Assembly (NCBI RefSeq): GCF_900078755.1
Contig: NZ_FKIH01000002.1
Direction: 5' to 3' (one strand)
DNA length: 64,000 nucleotides
Source of the DNA: Ichthyocystis sparus
Lineage (GTDB): Bacteria > Pseudomonadota > Gammaproteobacteria > Burkholderiales > 2013Ark19i
Shown: in pieces, positions 1-8,433 of the stretch
Numbering within the stretch: the stretch's first letter is position 1
Layout of the letters: the number at the start of each line of letters is the position of its first letter
Notes under the pieces: generated by a model
What the model saw: only the letters and a program-made list of their open reading frames with translations
Told to the model about the DNA's origin: nothing
The model's database searches: none
Translations under genes and position numbers: made by a program

Positions 1-601
1 CACCGATTTTCATGCGAATCTGGTTTATGAAAATAACTAGCGTGTTTGTTTTTTTGATATGTCCCGTTAGTTTTCTCAGCGCTTGACTCATCAATCTAGC
101 CTGCAGTCCCACATGGGAGTCTCCCATTTCTCCCTCAATTTCAGCGCGAGGAGTAAGTGCTGCAACTGAGTCAACTACTATGAGGTCTATGCCTCCAGAT
201 CGCACCAGCATGTCACAAATCTCTAATGCCTGTTCACCTGTATCTGGTTGTGATACAAGAAGATCATCTATCTTTACACCTAATTTAGCAGCGTATTGCA
301 GATCCAAGGCGTGTTCTGCGTCTATGAATGCCGCGGTCCCACCTGATTTTTGAATATTTGCTACTACGTGTAAGGTAAGTGATGTTTTTCCAGACGACTC
401 AGGACCGTAAATTTCTACCACTCTTCCTTTGGGAAATCCACCTATACCTAGCGCTATGTCAAGGCCTATTGAGCCGGAAGATACTTCCTGTATGTCTTCT
501 ACTTCAGTTTTGTCACCCATTCGAATAATAGCCCCACGACCAAACTGCTTTTCTATCTGAGCAATGGCGACAGACAGGGCTTTTTCACGATTATTTTCCA
601 T
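1..601 (-). CDS. recA: RecA recombinase, N-terminal 200 residues (3' end cut by window edge)
   Basis: Strand-exchange ATPase of homologous recombination and SOS control. Translating the minus strand from the ATG at 601 gives MENNREKALSVAIAQIEKQF, then the Walker A GPESSGKT, the DAEHALD segment, the Walker B-like LIVVDSVAAL, and the L2-loop start INQIRMKIG at the window edge. These are all hallmark RecA sequences in the right order and spacing. An AGGAG ribosome site lies at 610-614. The C-terminal third is outside the window. It is divergent from fau with about 136 bp between starts. No truncation or frameshift is seen in the visible part. Confidence 0.97.
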   Translation of the reverse strand, partial: MENNREKALSVAIAQIEKQFGRGAIIRMGDKTEVEDIQEVSSGSIGLDIALGIGGFPKGRVVEIYGPESSGKTSLTLHVVANIQKSGGTAAFIDAEHALDLQYAAKLGVKIDDLLVSQPDTGEQALEICDMLVRSGGIDLIVVDSVAALTPRAEIEGEMGDSHVGLQARLMSQALRKLTGHIKKTNTLVIFINQIRMKIG

Positions 602-737
602 AAGAGTTGCTCCTGATATCAGGTAAGGCGATAAATACGAGGTCTATACAAATCTGACTGGGGCGTACTTTTTATTACAACCAAGATACCATAAACAGTA
701 GAATAATAATCTTATATTATTTCTCAGAGTTAATTGT

Positions 738-1292
738 ATGTCCGTACTAAAAAAAGATCTAAGAAAAGGATTACGTAATATTCGCGAAAGTATGACCATT
801 GATTATAAATCATGGTCTGACAGAGTTATACAAAAAAAACTACTAGAACTCATTTCTAATATTAAAAGCTCTTGGATAGGTTTTTATTTTCCTATTCATG
901 GGGAACCAGACTTATTGCCAATGGCTAGTTTTTTGCAAAATGAGGGAGCAAGAATATGTTTTCCTCGTGCTAATGACGATGATTCATTGAGTTTTTATCA
1001 GTGGCGTCGTGGTGATTTATTTGATAAGGGTCGATACCTAATTCCAGAATTAATGAACGGTTCTCCAGAAGCAAAAATTGACACTATTGTTATTCCTATG
1101 CTCGGATGGACATTGACAGGATACAGGGTGGGATATGGAAAAGGTTGTTTTGATAGATTTTTGTCTGAATACCCCGAGGTTTTTAGTATAGGTGTTTCTT
1201 ATTCGAATTTAATCGTTAATCAAGCATTTGAGGAAGAACATGATTTACCAGTGCACAAAGTTATTACTGAGAGGGAGATAATTACTTGTTAG
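738..1292 (+). CDS. fau: 5-formyltetrahydrofolate cyclo-ligase
   Basis: Converts 5-formyl-THF to 5,10-methenyl-THF using ATP, feeding the one-carbon pool used by the formyltransferase encoded further along. At 184 aa it is the usual family size. The C-terminal nucleotide and folate-binding motif is clear as GYGKGCFDRFL (family form GYGGGFYDR), preceded by TIVIPMLGWT. The N-terminal KKDLRKGLRNIRESM is the typical Lys/Arg-rich start. Its 3' end overlaps convergent topB by 11 bp. The ribosome site is weak. In many proteobacteria 6S RNA precedes this gene; the 136-bp gap here is too short for it. Confidence 0.93.
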   Translation: MSVLKKDLRKGLRNIRESMTIDYKSWSDRVIQKKLLELISNIKSSWIGFYFPIHGEPDLLPMASFLQNEGARICFPRANDDDSLSFYQWRRGDLFDKGRYLIPELMNGSPEAKIDTIVIPMLGWTLTGYRVGYGKGCFDRFLSEYPEVFSIGVSYSNLIVNQAFEEEHDLPVHKVITEREIITC

Positions 1293-3927
1293 CTGGTTTT
1301 TTTCTAGAAGATGTCTTTGTACTCTTAGCAGTAAGTGCTTTTTTGACCGTAGATGTTTTCTTTGATGTTGCGGTTGAAGGTTTGGTACGTAGCTTTTTGG
1401 TTGTTGCGGTTGAAGATTTGGTACTTACCTTTTTGGCTGGGGCTGATTTTTCTTTTGTTTTTGTTTCTTGTTTTTTCTCAAATTTGAAACCTATAGATCC
1501 GTCATCCTTAACTATGAGGTGAGCGGAAAATGCCCTTCCCTTCTTGGAAATAAATTTGTCAAGTAGGTCAGTTTCCTTGAATGTTAGTAGCTTAATTATT
1601 TGTTCTAACTCTATGTTTCTTTGCAAGATGACCTTGGTTGTTCTGAATGTACAACGTTTGTCTCCTGTCATGTTTACAGCATTTTCACATGTGTACTTGA
1701 ACGGTAGTTCAAAGACCCTTCCAGAACACTTGGGGCAATTACCCAACGGTTGTTTCTCACTGAAGTCTATAGGCTCACTCTGTTCATCAGTCTGACCAAA
1801 ATCAAACGCTATGCTCCCCTCTTCACTTAGTTTCAAAGCAGCAGAAAAAGGACGCCCCTGCTTGCTTCTAAAGCCAGTTATGGTGCCCAACGATTTGTTT
1901 TTCAATAACTCTTCTATTTCTTCATACTCGAATATGCGCCCTGCAAGAGCTTTAGGTAACGAAAAATTGCACCCCTGACATTTGAAATAACGATAATTCT
2001 CTCGGATAGTATTGTTACAGTGAGGGCATGGTGAAGAAAGCGTAACGTAATCTCCAGGCACCGTATCAGATTCATAATTTTTGGCCTGTGAGACAATTCT
2101 TGCTGTAGTTTCTTTTATTGCCTCCATAAAATTTTCCCGAGAGAGTTGTTTTTTCTCTATCAGTGATAGTTTGTATTCCCACTCCCCTGTTAGTTCCGGT
2201 GATGTTAGCTCTGCTATATCTAAACCACGAAGTAGTGTGATTATGGAAAATGCTTTTGCAGCTGGGATTAATTCTTTTCCTTGGCGAACTAAGTATTCTT
2301 CGTGTATTAGCCCTTCAATGATTGCAGCCCTCGTGGCAGGAGTACCTAGTCCCTTCTTACCCATGGCCTCACGGAATTCATCGTCTTCAACAAATTTTCC
2401 TGCGCTCTCCATAGCAGATAGTAGTGATGCTTCTGTGAAACGCGGTGTGGGCTTGGTATGCAGATTTTTTATTTCAATATTTTTGATATTGGTATTACCT
2501 CCAGGGATAAGTGGTAGTAAATCGTCGCTATCTTTTTCTGTGTTATAGACGACCCTCCAACCTGGTGTTGTTATTACCCTACCCTCTGTGCGAAATTTAT
2601 GTTGTCCTACAGTGGTAGTACGGGTAGTTATTACAAATTCTGCAGAGGGGAAAAAAGCGCTTAAGAATCGGCGCATAATGGTATCAAATAACTGCCACTC
2701 AATATCTGAAAGTTTTTTAGGAACCATCGTAGTGGGGATAATTGCAAAGTGATCTGATATTTTTTCATTGTCAAATATTTTTTTGTTGTTGCCGTTAACC
2801 CAATTGTTCTTAATTATCTTTTCAGCAAATTCTTTGTATTCGCTTAATGCAGGAGAAGACTTAATAGTTGCTAATACAGATTTAGACGTATCTACGTAGT
2901 CTTCCGGCAGTGCTCGGGCATCTGTTCTGGGATAAGTAATGACCTTGTGTTTTTCGTATAATGCCTGGGCAACGTTTAGCGTGGATTTTGCAGATAAACC
3001 GAACCTTCTATTGGCGTCACGCTGCAAGCTTGTTAAATCAAACAACGGTGGGGGAGATTGTTTGCTGGGCTTTTTTTCATCAACTGCTTTGCCAGTTCCT
3101 ATACTTAGACATTCTTGTTGGATTTTCTTTGCTGTTTCTTCATCCCATATCCTAGTGTTGCGCTGATGCTCCGCGTCAGCAGCTTTCTGGGTGTTATTGG
3201 GGTCGAACCATATAGCTTCGTATTCCCCTAATTGCCCTACACTGAAGTCAGCTATTATTTCCCAATAGGGGTGACTTTTGAATTTGCGAATTTTATTCTC
3301 GCGTTCCACCACCATGGTTAGAGTCGGTGTTTGCACTCTGCCAACGGTCACTAGGAGAAACCCACCCTCCCTGGAGTTGAAGGCAGTCATGCTCCGAGTG
3401 CCATTTATGCCTATCAACCAATCTGCCTCAGCCCTGCATCTTGCAGCGTCGTTAAGCCCCTGCATTTCTTTGCTACTACGTAGATTTTTGAACCCCTCCT
3501 GTATGGAAGCTTGTGTCATTGATCTCAACCACAACCTACGAGTAGCTTTTTGGGTTCTAGAGAATTGTACTATGTAGCGAAAAATTAACTCACCCTCACG
3601 CCCTGCATCACAGGCGTTAATTACTTCCACTATGTCTTTACGTTTAATTAGCTTAATGAGGGAATTTAGTCGATCTTTAGTTTTTTCAATTTCTCTTAGT
3701 TCAAAGTGAGGCGGTATTACCGGTAGTTTTGCAAAGGTCCATTTCCCTCTTTTGACCTCAAATTCCTCAGGAACAGTTAACTCAAGTAAATGCCCCAATG
3801 AGAAACTTACGACAAATTCATCGTTCTCGTAGCGATCCTTATACTTTTCAAATTTTCCGAGAGATTTAGCAATATCGGCCGCGACAGATGGTTTTTCAGC
3901 AATTATTAGGGTCTTGAGTTGGCTCAT
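1282..3927 (-). CDS. topB: DNA topoisomerase III (type IA)
   Basis: Type IA topoisomerase that passes single strands and resolves recombination or replication intermediates. The TOPRIM domain begins LIIAEKPSVAADIA and carries the metal-binding DAGREGE at about residues 107-113. The catalytic tyrosine lies in ITYPRTD at about Y332. After about residue 630 come two cysteine-rich C-terminal segments (CPHC...CQGC; CPKC...C) of the topoisomerase C-terminal repeat type. The last 60 residues are an almost pure Lys/Ser/Thr/Ala tail containing a 36-bp (12-residue) direct repeat near 1367-1436, probably a nonspecific DNA-binding tail. At 881 aa it matches the long betaproteobacterial form. No obvious Shine-Dalgarno is present. 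Confidence 0.95.
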   Translation of the reverse strand: MSQLKTLIIAEKPSVAADIAKSLGKFEKYKDRYENDEFVVSFSLGHLLELTVPEEFEVKRGKWTFAKLPVIPPHFELREIEKTKDRLNSLIKLIKRKDIVEVINACDAGREGELIFRYIVQFSRTQKATRRLWLRSMTQASIQEGFKNLRSSKEMQGLNDAARCRAEADWLIGINGTRSMTAFNSREGGFLLVTVGRVQTPTLTMVVERENKIRKFKSHPYWEIIADFSVGQLGEYEAIWFDPNNTQKAADAEHQRNTRIWDEETAKKIQQECLSIGTGKAVDEKKPSKQSPPPLFDLTSLQRDANRRFGLSAKSTLNVAQALYEKHKVITYPRTDARALPEDYVDTSKSVLATIKSSPALSEYKEFAEKIIKNNWVNGNNKKIFDNEKISDHFAIIPTTMVPKKLSDIEWQLFDTIMRRFLSAFFPSAEFVITTRTTTVGQHKFRTEGRVITTPGWRVVYNTEKDSDDLLPLIPGGNTNIKNIEIKNLHTKPTPRFTEASLLSAMESAGKFVEDDEFREAMGKKGLGTPATRAAIIEGLIHEEYLVRQGKELIPAAKAFSIITLLRGLDIAELTSPELTGEWEYKLSLIEKKQLSRENFMEAIKETTARIVSQAKNYESDTVPGDYVTLSSPCPHCNNTIRENYRYFKCQGCNFSLPKALAGRIFEYEEIEELLKNKSLGTITGFRSKQGRPFSAALKLSEEGSIAFDFGQTDEQSEPIDFSEKQPLGNCPKCSGRVFELPFKYTCENAVNMTGDKRCTFRTTKVILQRNIELEQIIKLLTFKETDLLDKFISKKGRAFSAHLIVKDDGSIGFKFEKKQETKTKEKSAPAKKVSTKSSTATTKKLRTKPSTATSKKTSTVKKALTAKSTKTSSRKKPANK

Positions 3928-4070
3928 GGGGTGTTCGCAAAAAGGTTACAAAAAAACTACCTAAAGCTATTTTGCCCGGGAAGAAATTTTTGTCCAGGAC
4001 AAGAGGAAGCTATAGGTTGCCTACGTTAAGAGTTCGTTACCGAAGAAAGATAGCAGCTTTTTTGTTTTCT

Positions 4071-5000
4071 TTATTGATTTCTTTTATTGGTTACCATGTA
4101 TCCAGGCTCTATAACTTCTTCGGCTGACGTTACTATAGCGTAGGAAACGTCGTGAAAAACTGAAATTACCATCAGCTTCCCTATAAGGTTTTTATCATAT
4201 ATGACCTTAGGTATGCCACTTTTGGGCTTAAGTCTGAATCCCCTATGCCTTTTACGGCCCTTATGCTCACTTTTAGGTAGTATTTTATCAACTGTGGAGT
4301 ACTGTGGTTTGTACACAAAAAATAGGTCCCCCTGTGTAACGCCATTTTTTTCACCTAATCCTATAGATACTATGTCTAGACCTCCAGCAAAAGTCATCAT
4401 AGACTCGCCATATATGGAGTAGATGCTGGTTACCTTTTCTTTTTCATTTTCCCCAGCCATCCGCGGTATAATTTTGGAAAGCTCTATCTTTACTTTGGGC
4501 ACTGTAAGGCTGGTTATACTTATTTCACGCAATGTCTTAGTAATTAGCACCTTACTTACAATCCCTGATGATACTACCCGTCCCTCCCCTGCTTTAATGA
4601 GTTCCGTTCCTATTACATGTTTTGTTCCCGGCACAATCACGTTTTTACCACTATTGACTATATCCACTATGGTGTTTTCTGGAATAGATCCTATGTTTTT
4701 TACATAAAGTGTGTCTCCTTCAGAGGCTATAGCTTTCCCGCCACTTAAAGATAGAATTTTACCTATTATGATACTACTACTATTGTTGTTCTCTATTGAT
4801 AGCGGAAAGTCTAAAAAAGATTCTATTTGGTTTAGCTTTACAAGATCGCTATATTGATCTTTAGGCTGTCCTTGCGTTCTAATATGCGGTGAGATCGTCA
4901 CTGTGTTTGCCGAGGATCCGTGGTCAGTCCATGGAGACGAGGAGACCGCGGGCGCAAGTAGTATTGCGATTGAGCCTGCGATGGCGGTGGATTTTCTCAT
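4071..5000 (-). CDS. LysM-family secreted protein that has lost its LysM domain
   Basis: The protein has a Sec signal peptide (MRKST, hydrophobic core, cleavage near AVSSS). From memory, the remainder follows the C-terminal two-thirds of the betaproteobacterial 'LysM peptidoglycan-binding' protein encoded beside def and dprA: IESFLDFPLSI, then IGKILSLSGGKAIASEGDTLYVKN, then a late VTQGDLFFVYKP and YAIVTSAEEVIEPGYMV. The N-terminal LysM repeat that should stand between the signal peptide and this region is absent; only about 35 residues of Ser/Thr/Gln-rich linker remain. The gene keeps its family position, divergent from def. Its function is unknown, and a cell-envelope role is inferred. Loss of LysM would remove direct peptidoglycan binding. 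Confidence 0.75.
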   Translation of the reverse strand: MRKSTAIAGSIAILLAPAVSSSPWTDHGSSANTVTISPHIRTQGQPKDQYSDLVKLNQIESFLDFPLSIENNNSSSIIIGKILSLSGGKAIASEGDTLYVKNIGSIPENTIVDIVNSGKNVIVPGTKHVIGTELIKAGEGRVVSSGIVSKVLITKTLREISITSLTVPKVKIELSKIIPRMAGENEKEKVTSIYSIYGESMMTFAGGLDIVSIGLGEKNGVTQGDLFFVYKPQYSTVDKILPKSEHKGRKRHRGFRLKPKSGIPKVIYDKNLIGKLMVISVFHDVSYAIVTSAEEVIEPGYMVTNKRNQ

Positions 5001-5050
5001 AAGAGTCCATGTGGTTTTCTGTCAAATGAATTTTATAGGCTATCTCTCAT

Positions 5051-5554
5051 ATGTCCATACTGACCATACTATCGTATCCAGATTCTAGGCTACGGCTTAA
5101 GGCTAGCCCTGTTACCAGTTTTAGTGCAGATTTGGCGGTACTTTCTGACAATATGGCTGATACCATGTACCGTTGCAAGGGTATAGGTTTGGCTGCTACC
5201 CAAGTTAATGTACAGCAGCGACTAATAGTTGTTGACATTTCTGATAAACGAGATGAGTTGAAGGTCTTTGTTAACCCTAAGGTGATTGACAGTAGTGGTA
5301 CTGTTGTGACACGCGAGGGTTGTCTTTCGGTTGCTGAGGTTATGGGCGATGTTGAACGTCCGTCGCATATTGTACTGGAATACCATACCCTTAGGGGTAA
5401 GCATTGTACTACAGAAGCAGATGGATTGCTTGCTGTTTGTATTCAGCATGAAATAGATCATTTAAATGGCGTTGTTTTTATCGATCATTTGGACGAGAGT
5501 GAACGTTCGAAGGTGGATGCTTTCTTTGCTAACCGTAGTTCTCAGGCCTCTTAA
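5051..5554 (+). CDS. def: Peptide deformylase
   Basis: Fe2+ hydrolase that removes the formyl group from the N-terminal Met of nascent proteins. All three family motifs are intact: GIGLAATQV at 44-52, EGCLSV at 89-94 (metal Cys) and HEIDH at 133-137 (metal His pair and catalytic Glu). Length of 167 aa is normal. The start ATG gives MSILTILSYPD, the standard deformylase N terminus. It is followed after 38 bp by fmt, which adds the formyl group that this enzyme removes; this is the classic def-fmt pair. Confidence 0.97.
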   Translation: MSILTILSYPDSRLRLKASPVTSFSADLAVLSDNMADTMYRCKGIGLAATQVNVQQRLIVVDISDKRDELKVFVNPKVIDSSGTVVTREGCLSVAEVMGDVERPSHIVLEYHTLRGKHCTTEADGLLAVCIQHEIDHLNGVVFIDHLDESERSKVDAFFANRSSQAS

Positions 5555-5592
5555 GTTTTATTTGTGCTTTACAGAGGGAAGGTTTTTGTCGG

Positions 5593-6540
5593 GTGAATAT
5601 TGTTTTTGCTGGCACGCCTGACTTTGGTGCTGCTACTTTGAAAGCGATCTTGTGTGACTACAAAGTTTCTGCGGTTGTGACTATGCCAGATCGTCCAGCT
5701 GGGCGAGGTATGAAGGAAAGAATGTCTCCAGTTAAGGAGATTGCCTTGTTGAACACGATTCCTGTCTTGCAGCCTGAGGCACTGGGTGATCCTGAATTTA
5801 TGGAAGCTTTGAAGTCATATTCTCCAGATATTATTGTTGTATCCGCCTACGGAAGTTTTTTCCCCAAATCTGTCCTGTGTTTGCCACCTCTGGGCTGTAT
5901 CAATGTTCATGCTTCGCTTCTACCAAAACACCGTGGTGCGTCGCCTATTGCTCAAGCTATTCTTCAAGGTGATAGTATTGCCGGTGTGTCAATTATTAGC
6001 ATGACCAGCGTATTGGATGCAGGACCTGTGCTTGTTTCATTGTCTACTCCGTTGTCTCCTAAGATGGAAGTTTCTGCTTTACATAATGTTTTGTCTTGCT
6101 TGGGGGGAAAGGCTGTTCGTATTGCATTACAAAGAATTGAAAAAGGAGTTGTTTGTTCTCATGAACAGTGTGGGACGGAAGCGACATATGCTCCCAAGTT
6201 GGGGAGGCGGTGTACTATAGATTGGTCAAAAAGTGCTTCTGAATTGGATCGGTTTGTGAGAGCATTAGGAAACTTTCCGGGTGTGTACTCTACCTATAAT
6301 AATAAGCTCATAAAGATAATATCACTTGAGCCTGTTACGGATATAGTAAGGTCTATTTACGGACTTCCTGGGGCAATATTGTCTATACATAAAACAGGCA
6401 TAGTGGTTAGCTGTGGTGACGGGTGTGTGCGCCTGCTTAAGTTGCAAAAACCAGGAGGCAAACGCTTGTCTGCTTTTGAGTTTTCTTTGGGTTCTGGCTT
6501 AGCTGTTGGTGGGGTGTTGGGTCTTGGTTCAGTTGTGTAG
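5593..6540 (+). CDS. fmt: Methionyl-tRNA formyltransferase
   Basis: Transfers formyl from 10-formyl-THF to initiator Met-tRNA. The N terminus MNIVFAGTPDFGA and the catalytic NVHASLLPKHRGASPI (Asn104, His106) are typical, with Asp142 in SVLDAGPV completing the active site. The C-terminal OB-like tRNA-binding domain is present. The start is GTG, supported by a purine-rich GAGGGAAGG about 10 nt upstream. At 315 aa it is normal. It shares the def operon; rsmB begins 20 bp after its stop. Confidence 0.96.
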   Translation: MNIVFAGTPDFGAATLKAILCDYKVSAVVTMPDRPAGRGMKERMSPVKEIALLNTIPVLQPEALGDPEFMEALKSYSPDIIVVSAYGSFFPKSVLCLPPLGCINVHASLLPKHRGASPIAQAILQGDSIAGVSIISMTSVLDAGPVLVSLSTPLSPKMEVSALHNVLSCLGGKAVRIALQRIEKGVVCSHEQCGTEATYAPKLGRRCTIDWSKSASELDRFVRALGNFPGVYSTYNNKLIKIISLEPVTDIVRSIYGLPGAILSIHKTGIVVSCGDGCVRLLKLQKPGGKRLSAFEFSLGSGLAVGGVLGLGSVV

Positions 6541-6560
6541 GTTTTTCATGATCATATTGA

Positions 6561-7844
6561 ATGTCTCTTTCTTCTCTTGGTGAAGTTTTGCGCTTGAGCG
6601 CGGTTGTCCTGTCCGAAGTTATGCGAGGGCGTTCTTTGACTACGGCATTTGTCTCTGTATCTATACCTGATTTTTTGTTGTCAGCTGTTCGGGCCACTTC
6701 GTACGATGTTGTTAGGAGCCTAAACTATGTTATGGCTGCCTTTTCCCACTGTCTAGACAGTACCAACAGTAAATTGGATCCGTTCTTTCATAGCCTAATG
6801 TTGGTGGCTTTTTCTAAATTAGAAACTAATCAATATTGTTCTTATGCGATCGTTGATCAGACCGTTAATGTTGTTAAAAAGAGTAAGTATCGTCACCTGT
6901 CAGGTTTTGCAAATGCAGTTCTTAGGAGGTATCTCCGCGAAAGGGACGTTTTGAGGGAGGCATTGTCTAAGGACGATAGTTTGAGGTATTGCTTGCCAGA
7001 TTGGTGGTGCCAGCTCTTGAAAAAGCAGTATCCTGATTTTTGGCAGGAACTTGCTAAGGAGTTGCTTTGCCACCCACCGATGTCGTTACGTGTTAACAGA
7101 AGGAAAGTTCCTCTAAGCGAATACGTTGATATTTTGAATAAAATGCATATTGACCATAGTGTCATTGATCAGTACTCCATTATTTTGGATAGGCCCTGTC
7201 CCCAAAAGGACCTACCCCATTATGATGATGGATACGTTTCTGTGCAGGACTATGGTGCACAGAAAATTACATCTTTCATTAATTTAAATAAAGGCGATCG
7301 CTTACTTGATGCTTGTTGTGGATCTGGAGGCAAACTGTGTGCTGTTTTAGAGTCATTTGATGGACTTGATGTTGTAGCCGTAGACAACGACTGTGTTAGG
7401 TTGTCTCGGTTGCGTGAAGAATTAAAAAGATTGCAATTGGATGCTACTGTCATTCAAGCTGATTTGTTCGATCTTTGTCAATGGTGGAATGGAGTTCCAT
7501 TTGATGTCATAGTGTTAGATGTTCCTTGTTCTGGCTCCGGAAGTGTGCGTAGACATATTTGTTCTAAGTGGCATAAAAGACAGGAGGATTTGTTGAATTT
7601 TTCACGTATTCAGTCCAATATGTTGCTAGCTCTTTGGCCTTTACTTAAGCAAGGGGGGCAGCTTTTGTATGTAACTTGTTCTTTGTTCGATGAGGAAAAT
7701 CTGATTCCTTTGAGATTTTTAGTAGATAGATTTACAGACGCCTTTGTTGCACATTTGCCGGGGCAGAACGGTGTGTGGGGTGTTAACTTGCACCCAGGTC
7801 CATATAGCGATGGTTTTTTCTATGCTGCTCTTACCAAAAAGTAG
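6561..7844 (+). CDS. rsmB: 16S rRNA m5C967 methyltransferase RsmB
   Basis: SAM-dependent methylation of 16S rRNA cytosine 967. The N-terminal NusB-like helical domain is recognisable up to about residue 150. The Rossmann methyltransferase domain has SAM motif DACCGSGGK, motif IV DVPCSGSGSVRRH (PC motif) and motif VI TCSLFDEEN with the catalytic cysteine. The 427 aa length is typical. The fmt-rsmB order is conserved in proteobacteria. The 3' end overlaps the likely start of the next gene. Confidence 0.95.
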   Translation: MSLSSLGEVLRLSAVVLSEVMRGRSLTTAFVSVSIPDFLLSAVRATSYDVVRSLNYVMAAFSHCLDSTNSKLDPFFHSLMLVAFSKLETNQYCSYAIVDQTVNVVKKSKYRHLSGFANAVLRRYLRERDVLREALSKDDSLRYCLPDWWCQLLKKQYPDFWQELAKELLCHPPMSLRVNRRKVPLSEYVDILNKMHIDHSVIDQYSIILDRPCPQKDLPHYDDGYVSVQDYGAQKITSFINLNKGDRLLDACCGSGGKLCAVLESFDGLDVVAVDNDCVRLSRLREELKRLQLDATVIQADLFDLCQWWNGVPFDVIVLDVPCSGSGSVRRHICSKWHKRQEDLLNFSRIQSNMLLALWPLLKQGGQLLYVTCSLFDEENLIPLRFLVDRFTDAFVAHLPGQNGVWGVNLHPGPYSDGFFYAALTKK

Positions 7845-8433
7845 TAAAGCGCGCAACTTATCTGTGGTTTTGATCAAGTTGATGGCCCCCCTACTTTTTT
7901 TTCTGCCTGGATCTTGTTTGGGGCAGATTCTTATAACTCATGGCTCTTTATCCTACAAAGGCGGGTGTTTGTCTGTTCAGTACGCGTTTAAGGTGAGCTT
8001 TCCCGACGATTTGAATAATTTAGTTCGCTTGGGTGTTGCTGTATATCTGGGCTCTGAGTTTCGTTTGGAGAAGAAGAGGAGTTTTTGGTTTGATGAGCAA
8101 CTCGTTGATGAAACCCAGGAGTGGAAGATTTCTTACCACGCTATTACAGGTAAGTATTACTTGACCCGCAATGGCAGCTATCTACCATTTAATTCATTGG
8201 ATGAGCTTTTGTCTCAATTGAATCATATTTACAGTTGGCAGTTGACTTGTTCAATACGGATGTTGGATTCTTCCCAGTATCAGGCTATGATGCGGGTTTT
8301 TATAGTGACTGACAAGCTACCATCAGTTTTTCAGATAGGTTCGGGTGGGTATATTAGGTGGCAGTCCGATTCTGGTTGGTTACGCTGGGACTTTATGTTA
8401 AATGAAGGTGCTTTTAGTGTTGATGCACTATGA
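7810..8433 (+). CDS. DUF4390-type exported protein upstream of ntrY
   Basis: In betaproteobacteria a small DUF4390 protein of unknown function sits between rsmB and ntrY; this gene has that position, size (about 200 aa) and an apparent sequence match (GSLSYKGGCLSVQYAFKVSFP, then LEKKRSFWFDEQ, WKISYHAITGKYYL and a C-terminal WLRWDFML). The N terminus carries a hydrophobic signal sequence (LIKLMAPLLFFLPGSCLG). The start is uncertain: ATG 7810, ATG 7822 or GTG 7864 (just after the rsmB stop) are all in frame, and none has a strong ribosome site. The stop overlaps the ntrY start (ATGA), implying translational coupling. A role in NtrY sensing is only inferred from conserved linkage. Confidence 0.8.
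   Translation: MVFSMLLLPKSSKARNLSVVLIKLMAPLLFFLPGSCLGQILITHGSLSYKGGCLSVQYAFKVSFPDDLNNLVRLGVAVYLGSEFRLEKKRSFWFDEQLVDETQEWKISYHAITGKYYLTRNGSYLPFNSLDELLSQLNHIYSWQLTCSIRMLDSSQYQAMMRVFIVTDKLPSVFQIGSGGYIRWQSDSGWLRWDFMLNEGAFSVDAL

Noticed and set aside
602..737. 6S RNA upstream of fau, common in proteobacteria
   Set aside because: The recA-fau gap is only 136 bp and shows no long imperfect hairpin.
3990..4002. Inverted repeat TTGTCC-A-GGACAA upstream of topB
   Set aside because: Possible operator, but a single short palindrome without a second copy or a promoter context gives too little support.
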